Position numbers and translations under genes: made by a program. This document shows positions 5,847 through 10,963 of a stretch of 10,963 nt of DNA, piece after piece. The DNA lies in the NCBI GenBank assembly GCA_947496905.1, contig CANMEW010000042.1, positions 1 to 10,963 on the forward strand, in the 5' to 3' direction. Within the stretch, counting starts at the first letter, position 1. Each line of letters opens with the position of its first letter. The notes below the pieces were generated by a model that worked only from the letters and a program-made list of their open reading frames with translations, did not search any database and was not told the origin of the DNA. The DNA is from Rickettsiales bacterium (GTDB lineage: Bacteria; Pseudomonadota; Alphaproteobacteria; Rickettsiales; UBA1997).

Positions 5847-7340
5847 ATGAAACTCTCGCAACTTATTTCTCAGGCAAAAACTGATTTTAAAATTTCTTGT
5901 CCAAGCTCAGATATTGACTCAATCGAGGTTGATGACATCGCCATCGACTCACGCTTGGTGAAAAAAAATTCCATTTTTTTTGCACTGAAAGGAAAAGAAA
6001 ATGATGGCGCGAAATTCATCGCAGATGCCATAAACAAAGGTGCGGCGGTCATCGTAACTTCGTCAGAAATCTACCAAAAAAACGTCACAACTCTTCACTC
6101 ATTCAATCCCTCACAGCTTCTCACCGAGTTCCTAAAAATTTTTTACTCACCTCTTCCCGCCAATATTTACGCCATTACCGGCACTAACGGAAAAACATCC
6201 GTCGCAGAATTCACTCGTCAAATTTTGCAATTTTTAGGAAAAAAATCTGCATCAATTGGAACGCTAGGAGTGATGTGCGGAAGCGCTTTGGACAAAGATT
6301 TATGCTCATCGTCACTCACAACCCCAGACATTATTTCGCTCTACAAAAATCTGAGTATTTTGAAAAAAAATGGCATTGATGATGTCGCTCTCGAAGTAAG
6401 TTCAATTGGCTTAGAACAAGGGCGCGTCGCTGGTTTAAAAATTGCAGCAGGAGCCTTCACGAATTTCACTCAAGACCATCTCGACTACCACCAATCGATG
6501 GAGGAATATTTTAAATGCAAAATGATCCTCTTCGCTTCCGCCTTAGATAATGGCTCATTCGCAGTGGTAAATTCTGACATCGAAAAATTTTCTGAGATCA
6601 AAAAAATCTGCGAGAGAAAAAATCTCAACCTCATTGAATATGGCTTCAATGCGTGGGATTTAAGGCTGCAGAAAATTGAACAACTTGCCGTAGGGCAAAA
6701 AATTTACTTCGAATTTCGTCAAAAAAATTACGAATTCACCTTGTCAGTCAGTGGCGAATTTCAGGCCTTTAACACTCTCTGCGCTCTCGGAAATCTGTTG
6801 GCAAAAAATAATTTGAGTGACACGCAGCTCGCAAATTTACTGCAAAATTTTCATCTTTTACAAACAGCGCAAGGCCGCATGCAGCACGCCGGCACAACGC
6901 CAAATGGTGCGCAGATTTTTATTGATTTTGCTCACACTTCTGATGCCTTAAAAAATGTTTTAAAATTGGCGCGTAACATCACCAAAAATCGGGTCATTAT
7001 TTTGTTTGGTTGCGGCGGAGATCGTGACGCTAAAAAACGTCCAACCATGGGGCGCATCGCTTGCGACTTGGCAGATTTAGCAATTATTACTGACGACAAT
7101 CCGCGCAGAGAAAGTGCTGAAGTAATTCGTGCAGAAATTATTTCTGGCTGCGATGTTGCGAAAACCCTTGAGATTCCTGGTCGCAAGGAGGCGATTGAAA
7201 AAGCGGTGGCAATGCTTGAAAGCGGCGACATTTTGATTTTAGCCGGCAAGGGTCATGAAAATTACCAAATAATCGGTGATCAAAAATTTGAATTTAACGA
7301 AGAGAAAATCGCACAAAATGCCCTCTCAAAACTTTCTTAA
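5847..7340 (+). CDS. murE: UDP-MurNAc-tripeptide synthetase, meso-diaminopimelate adding
   Basis: MurE adds the third residue of the peptidoglycan stem peptide to UDP-MurNAc-L-Ala-D-Glu in the cytosol, using ATP. The 497-residue protein has all three Mur ligase domains: an N-terminal UDP-binding domain; the central ATPase with P-loop TGTNGKTS (111-118), LTTPD, LEVSS (182-186), FTQDHLDYH (207-215) and a Lys expected to be carbamylated (Lys225 in YFKCKMILF); and the C-terminal domain with FAHTSDAL, FGCGGDRDAKKRPTMG and DNPR (417-420). DNPR marks specificity for meso-diaminopimelate rather than lysine. This implies a Gram-negative type wall. It is the first plus-strand gene after the repeat-filled spacer, lacks a Shine-Dalgarno sequence, and overlaps the next gene by 23 bp. 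Confidence 0.96.
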   Translation: MKLSQLISQAKTDFKISCPSSDIDSIEVDDIAIDSRLVKKNSIFFALKGKENDGAKFIADAINKGAAVIVTSSEIYQKNVTTLHSFNPSQLLTEFLKIFYSPLPANIYAITGTNGKTSVAEFTRQILQFLGKKSASIGTLGVMCGSALDKDLCSSSLTTPDIISLYKNLSILKKNGIDDVALEVSSIGLEQGRVAGLKIAAGAFTNFTQDHLDYHQSMEEYFKCKMILFASALDNGSFAVVNSDIEKFSEIKKICERKNLNLIEYGFNAWDLRLQKIEQLAVGQKIYFEFRQKNYEFTLSVSGEFQAFNTLCALGNLLAKNNLSDTQLANLLQNFHLLQTAQGRMQHAGTTPNGAQIFIDFAHTSDALKNVLKLARNITKNRVIILFGCGGDRDAKKRPTMGRIACDLADLAIITDDNPRRESAEVIRAEIISGCDVAKTLEIPGRKEAIEKAVAMLESGDILILAGKGHENYQIIGDQKFEFNEEKIAQNALSKLS

Positions 7341-10300
7341 TGCTGCGTCAGGACTAAGTTTTGATGACCTCTACGAACGCGACGGTCTAATAAAATTAAA
7401 TCAAAAATTTGCAGCATTTCTAATAGAAAAAAATCCAGAACTTGCGAGAAATTGGAGCGCAAAAAAATCTGAGACGTTACTTGATGTTGCGGGGTTCTTG
7501 GAAGATTTTTTGGTCGAGCTTTTTTGCATCGAGAAAGAAAATTCTGAGCTAAAAAAACGCCACGAAGAGTTAAAAAAAATTTACTACATTCGTCGTGAAT
7601 TTGTTCAAAGAGTGGTGGCAAAAAAATTTACCACTATGGCTGCGGAAGTAGATGGGATAAGTATTTTGAAAGAGTTGGGAATTCCTTTTGATGACATTGA
7701 TGAGTTAGAAAAAACACTCGCTGAGAAAATTTTTGCAGAAGAAAATCTCGATTCATTAATCACCTACACCACTTGGGTACTTTACAGCATCAATGGTCGA
7801 AAGCTTCACAAAAGCGGCGCACTCTTCGCTCTCCCACAGAAAATTGATCACCAGAATTTAACCGCCAGCGGCGGAGAAAAGTTTGAGCGCGATGGTTTTA
7901 ATTTAACCGACAATGGTTACGGACTCAACAGAGCGTTGGGCGAAGCCAATTACTGTATTTTCTGTCACAAGCAAAAAAAAGATTCCTGTCGTAGCGGAAT
8001 TGTCGAAAAAAACTCTGACGAATTCAAAAAAGATCCGCTCGGCGTTGAGCTCCACGGCTGCCCATTAGATGAAAAAATTTCTGAAATGAATTTGCTGAAA
8101 AGTGAGGGATTTTCCATCGCCGCTTTTGCCACAGCACTCATCGACAATCCAATGATTGCCGGCACTGGACACCGCATCTGCAACGATTGCATGAAGTCCT
8201 GTATTTACCAAAAACAAGATCCTGTCGACATTCCTCAAATCGAAACGCGCATCTTAAAAGATGTTCTGGCGTTGCCTTACGGATTCGAAATTTACTCGCT
8301 GCTCACGCGCTGGAATCCGCTAAATTTCGAAACTCCAATACCAAGAAAAACCACCGGTAAAAAAATTCTCATCTGCGGTTTAGGCCCTGCTGGCTACACT
8401 TTAGCGCATCACCTGCTTAATGATGGGCATGAAGTAGTTGTGATTGATGGCTTAAAAATCGAACCACTAAATCCAGAAATTTCTGGCATTGATGAATTTG
8501 GAAATCGCCAAACATTCAAACCAATAAAATTTTTAGATGAGATTTATGAGCCGCTCTCTAGCCGCTTAATTCAAGGTTTCGGCGGCGTTGCCGAATATGG
8601 AATCACAGTGCGTTTCGACAAAAATTTCTTGAAAATTATTCGCCTTCTTTTGGAGCGCAGAAAAAATTTTCGCATGTTTGGCGGCATTCGTTTTGGCTCT
8701 GCAATCACCGACAAAATCGCTTTTGAGCAATATGGCTTTGACCATGTTGCGCTCTGCATTGGCGCTGGTCGCCCGAACATCATCGACATCAAAAATAACT
8801 TCGCCAAAGGCATTCGCTCCGCTTCAGATTTTTTGATGTCACTGCAACTTACTGGATCGTTCAAAGAGGAATTATTCACCAATTTGCAAATCAGGGTGCC
8901 AATCGTGGTAATTGGTGGAGGGCTTACCGCCGTTGACACCGCATGCGAAGCGCAGGCTTACTATTTTATGCAGATCAAAAAATTTGCTAAAAAAGTTGAG
9001 GCGATTGGGAGGGAAAAAATTTTTAAAATTCTCAACGAAGAGGAAAAAAACATCGCTGAAGAATTTCTGCTTCATGCAGAAAAATTACGCGCCGGAAAAA
9101 GTGATTTTGCCAAGGTAAAAATTTTGTACCGCAAAAAAATTCAAGACTCTCCGGCTTACAGGTTAAACCATCAAGAGCTTAACAAAGCTTTTGAAGAAGG
9201 TGTAGAATTTGTGGAGAATACTACTCCGCTTGAAGCTGAATTAGACGAATTTGGTCACATTAAAAATCTCAAATGTGCCGACAAAAAATTATTTGAATGT
9301 CGATCACTTTTAGTTGCCGCCGGCACGACTCCGAACATTTCTCCAGCGCTGGAGGATGGATTAGAATTCACTCTTGAAGGCAGGTACTTCAAGGCTTTGC
9401 ATCCCAGAAGCGTAATTACAAAAATTGATGAGACTTCCGGAAAAGCGGTGAGTTTTTTTGGTGACCTACATCCAAAGTTTGAAGGAAATGTAGTGAAGGC
9501 GATGGCAAGCGCGAAGCTAGGATACAAGCAGGTTACAGAGATTTTGAGCGGGGTGACGACATCAACATCGCAACGTGACTTTGCTGCAGATTTTCTTGTT
9601 CGAATTGAAAAAATTGAACGTCTTTCGAAACACGTAATTGAGTTATTTGTGAAGGCTCCACTTCTTGCTCGGCAAACCGAAATCGGACAAATTTTTCGCC
9701 TGCAAAATTACCACGCTTTAGCAGGAAAAATTGGGGATCAGTTGCTGGCAATGGAGGGTGTAGCAGTGACCGCCTTGTCCGTTGATCGTGAGAATGGAAT
9801 TATTAGCGGCATTGTGGTTGAGACTGGTGGATCAGCCAGTTTGATCAAAAATTTTAAGGAAGGCGAGCCTTGTATTTTCATGGGCCCAAGTGGTAAGCCA
9901 ACAGAAATTCCCAAAAATGAAACTGTGCTTTTGGTGGGAGGTGGTCGTGGCAATCAGCCGCTGACAGCACTGGATGAGATATTCAAAGCCAAGGGTTGGC
10001 GCGTGATTTTCTTTGCCGGTTACCGCAAAAATTCCTTCTTGGTTCGCCAAGAAAAAATGGAAAAATTTTGCGATATTTTGATTTGTGCAATTGAGGAGGA
10101 GGCACCTAACCTTAAATTGAATCGTCCGCAAGATCAACAAATTCAAGGCTCGGTGACTGATGCTCTCCGTGATTATTTCACTAAAAATCCACAAAAAATT
10201 GATCGCATTTTCACCATCGGTAATGACCAAATGATGCATGAAATTGCGAAATTACGTCACGAAAATTTGGTGAAATCTTTGGGCGAGGCGAGGTTTGCGA

Positions 10301-10542
10301 TCACTAGTTTAAACGCTCCGATGCAATGCATGATGAAAGGCGTTTGCTCGCAATGTTTGCAAAAAAGAATTGGGGAAAACGGCGAGATGGAGTATTTTTA
10401 CTCTTGCGCGGAGCAAGACCAGAACATGGACAAGCTTGATTTCAAACATCTGCATTACCGCTGTGAACAGAATTCTCTGTCAGAGAAAATTTCGAAGCTG
10501 TGGCTAACCTCAATGATTGATCTCCATACCAGAACTACTTGA
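7318..10542 (+). CDS. Fused GltD-like / PyrK-FNR-like flavoprotein oxidoreductase
   Basis: This 1074-residue protein joins two electron-transfer modules. Residues 1 to about 200 are helical and unassigned. Next comes a GltD-type iron-sulfur domain with cysteines at 213, 216, 224, 248 (ELHGCPLDEKI) and 288, 291, 295 (RICNDCMKSC). The FAD/NAD(P) part has Rossmann motifs ICGLGPAG (about 352-359) and VVIGGGLTAVD (from 531), then AAGTTPN (667-673). From about 758 a PyrK/FNR-like half follows, with the nucleotide-binding VLLVGGGRGNQPL (870-882) and a likely [2Fe-2S] site at Cys1004, 1010, 1013 and 1030. This combines the parts of NfnB and NfnA in one chain. No gltB is nearby. Similar proteins are annotated as glutamate synthase small chain-like. 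The start ATG at 7318 lies inside murE; a GTG at 7276 would only add 14 unlikely residues. The last codons overlap repeat copy 3. Confidence 0.88.
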   Translation: MPSQNFLNAASGLSFDDLYERDGLIKLNQKFAAFLIEKNPELARNWSAKKSETLLDVAGFLEDFLVELFCIEKENSELKKRHEELKKIYYIRREFVQRVVAKKFTTMAAEVDGISILKELGIPFDDIDELEKTLAEKIFAEENLDSLITYTTWVLYSINGRKLHKSGALFALPQKIDHQNLTASGGEKFERDGFNLTDNGYGLNRALGEANYCIFCHKQKKDSCRSGIVEKNSDEFKKDPLGVELHGCPLDEKISEMNLLKSEGFSIAAFATALIDNPMIAGTGHRICNDCMKSCIYQKQDPVDIPQIETRILKDVLALPYGFEIYSLLTRWNPLNFETPIPRKTTGKKILICGLGPAGYTLAHHLLNDGHEVVVIDGLKIEPLNPEISGIDEFGNRQTFKPIKFLDEIYEPLSSRLIQGFGGVAEYGITVRFDKNFLKIIRLLLERRKNFRMFGGIRFGSAITDKIAFEQYGFDHVALCIGAGRPNIIDIKNNFAKGIRSASDFLMSLQLTGSFKEELFTNLQIRVPIVVIGGGLTAVDTACEAQAYYFMQIKKFAKKVEAIGREKIFKILNEEEKNIAEEFLLHAEKLRAGKSDFAKVKILYRKKIQDSPAYRLNHQELNKAFEEGVEFVENTTPLEAELDEFGHIKNLKCADKKLFECRSLLVAAGTTPNISPALEDGLEFTLEGRYFKALHPRSVITKIDETSGKAVSFFGDLHPKFEGNVVKAMASAKLGYKQVTEILSGVTTSTSQRDFAADFLVRIEKIERLSKHVIELFVKAPLLARQTEIGQIFRLQNYHALAGKIGDQLLAMEGVAVTALSVDRENGIISGIVVETGGSASLIKNFKEGEPCIFMGPSGKPTEIPKNETVLLVGGGRGNQPLTALDEIFKAKGWRVIFFAGYRKNSFLVRQEKMEKFCDILICAIEEEAPNLKLNRPQDQQIQGSVTDALRDYFTKNPQKIDRIFTIGNDQMMHEIAKLRHENLVKSLGEARFAITSLNAPMQCMMKGVCSQCLQKRIGENGEMEYFYSCAEQDQNMDKLDFKHLHYRCEQNSLSEKISKLWLTSMIDLHTRTT

Positions 10543-10650
10543 AGCCTGAACACCTTCTTGCTCTGGTATTGGGGTTCCCCACAATGTGGGGTGACGCCCG
10601 TGCGGCGTAAAAATAAAAAAATATACCAGAGTCCAAAGGGCTCTGGTATA
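10526..10650 (+). repeat. Modular hairpin repeat element, copy 3 (complete)
   Basis: The modules come in the same order as in copy 1. A: ATACCAGA (10526-10533) pairs with TCTGGTAT (10562-10569). GGGGTTCCCC (10571-10580) is identical to copy 1. B: CCCCAC/GTGGGG (10577-10591, loop AAT). C is imperfect (10592-10607). The 15-mer CGTGCGGCGTAAAAA is identical to copy 1. D: 10622-10634 pairs with 10638-10650, 13 bp with one wobble and an AAA loop. B differs from copy 1 by a paired change that keeps the stem. The 5' arm of A lies within the last codons of the oxidoreductase gene. Confidence 0.85.
10608..10650 (-). terminator. Terminator-like end of repeat copy 3 for the right-edge gene
   Basis: On the minus strand, hairpin D (13 bp, loop TTT) is followed by TTTTTTATTTTTA. 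It lies 33 bp beyond the stop of the partial minus-strand gene at 10683, a normal position for an intrinsic terminator. On the plus strand no T-run follows, so it is not an obvious terminator for the oxidoreductase gene. Confidence 0.55.
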
Positions 10651-10682
10651 GGCTTCATAAGCGGCTTCAATCTTCTCTCCGC

Positions 10683-10963
10683 TTATCTTTTTTTCTCTTT
10701 CGCACTCTCCTTCAATGCTAAAATTTTTTCTGCGATTCTATTGGTTATCACAGAATTTGGGGCTGGAGGAGAAGGGTTTGCGGTTTCTAAAGGTGCGACT
10801 GGAGTGGAGAAAAAAATGCTGAGTGGCGGCCTTAAATGGTCAGGGCTCGCAGAGGATTGTAATTTTTTAGAAGATTTGCGTTGCGGCGAAATACTTAAAA
10901 CTGCCCCATTCAACCCAGATCCGTCATTAGATCGAATTTGATTTTCTCCAGAATCAGATCCTG
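10683..10963 (-). CDS. 3' end of unrecognised low-complexity protein (partial)
   Basis: A minus-strand frame is open from the right edge to a TAA at 10685-10683, giving 93 residues of a C-terminus. I do not recognise it. It is rich in Ser, Pro, Asn and Lys, contains a Pro-rich stretch (NPSPPAPNS) and ends with the predicted helix NRIAEKILALKESAKEKKR. It looks like a disordered tail with a basic amphipathic end. Support for coding is the open frame to the edge and the terminator-like hairpin just downstream. The competing plus-strand frame (10558-10941) begins inside the repeat and is less believable. It converges on the oxidoreductase gene across repeat copy 3. Confidence 0.45.
   Translation of the reverse strand, partial: GSDSGENQIRSNDGSGLNGAVLSISPQRKSSKKLQSSASPDHLRPPLSIFFSTPVAPLETANPSPPAPNSVITNRIAEKILALKESAKEKKR

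Noticed and set aside
7276..7317. GTG start giving the oxidoreductase 14 more residues
   Set aside because: It would deepen the overlap with murE to 65 bp; the ATG at 7318 gives a more usual overlap and N-terminus.
10558..10941. Plus-strand frame of 127 codons at the right edge
   Set aside because: Its first 30 or so codons are repeat copy 3, and the rest lies opposite the minus-strand frame that is open to the window edge and followed by a terminator-like hairpin.
1..10963. tRNA genes, rRNA genes, CRISPR arrays, insertion sequences, prophage or defence genes
   Set aside because: No cloverleaf with a T-arm, no regularly spaced repeat array and no transposase, integrase or defence-type protein was seen on either strand.

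Overview
The window looks like chromosomal DNA of an AT-rich alphaproteobacterium, probably one of the reduced or host-associated lineages (Rickettsiales/Holosporales-like). The main support is the two small ribosomal proteins, bL31 and bL36. Both are of the cysteine-poor type usual in Alphaproteobacteria, and bL31 has the alphaproteobacterial core around HPAW. AT-rich spacers, tight gene packing, near-absence of Shine-Dalgarno sequences and structured spacer repeats fit this. The genus cannot be named from the sequence alone.

Layout. Bases 1-234 hold the 3' end of an unrecognised plus-strand gene with a repeated Pro/Asn-rich tail. A long minus-strand series then runs from right to left: rpmJ (bL36, 5176-5301, only 41 aa), hemC (porphobilinogen deaminase), rpmE (bL31), trpS (Trp-tRNA ligase), nadA (quinolinate synthase), a 278-bp hairpin-rich spacer, ispE (MEP-pathway kinase) and dciA (helicase-loading factor). 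Recognising rpmJ settles the hemC start at 5162 rather than 5222. To the right of a 545-bp divergent spacer, murE and a large fused flavoprotein oxidoreductase (GltD-like half plus PyrK/FNR-like half) read on the plus strand and overlap by 23 bp. The right edge holds the 3' end of an unrecognised minus-strand gene that converges on the oxidoreductase.

Genes working together. The identified genes are housekeeping: translation (rpmJ, rpmE, trpS), cofactors (hemC for tetrapyrroles, nadA for NAD), isoprenoid precursors (ispE), cell wall (murE, meso-diaminopimelate type) and replication (dciA). The oxidoreductase resembles a one-chain version of the two Nfn subunits and probably moves electrons between pyridine nucleotides and another carrier.

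The most unusual content is non-coding. A modular repeat element of about 80-150 bp occurs three times (5309-5459, 5739-5818 inverted, 10526-10650). Each copy has a GGGGTTCCCC-like block, small GC-rich hairpins, an A-rich linker and an ATACC...GGTAT hairpin. Stem changes between copies are compensatory or wobble-preserving. Two copies bracket a 279-bp core with outward-facing terminator-like ends, and the third overlaps the last codons of the oxidoreductase. A different cluster of short perfect hairpins fills the nadA-ispE spacer.
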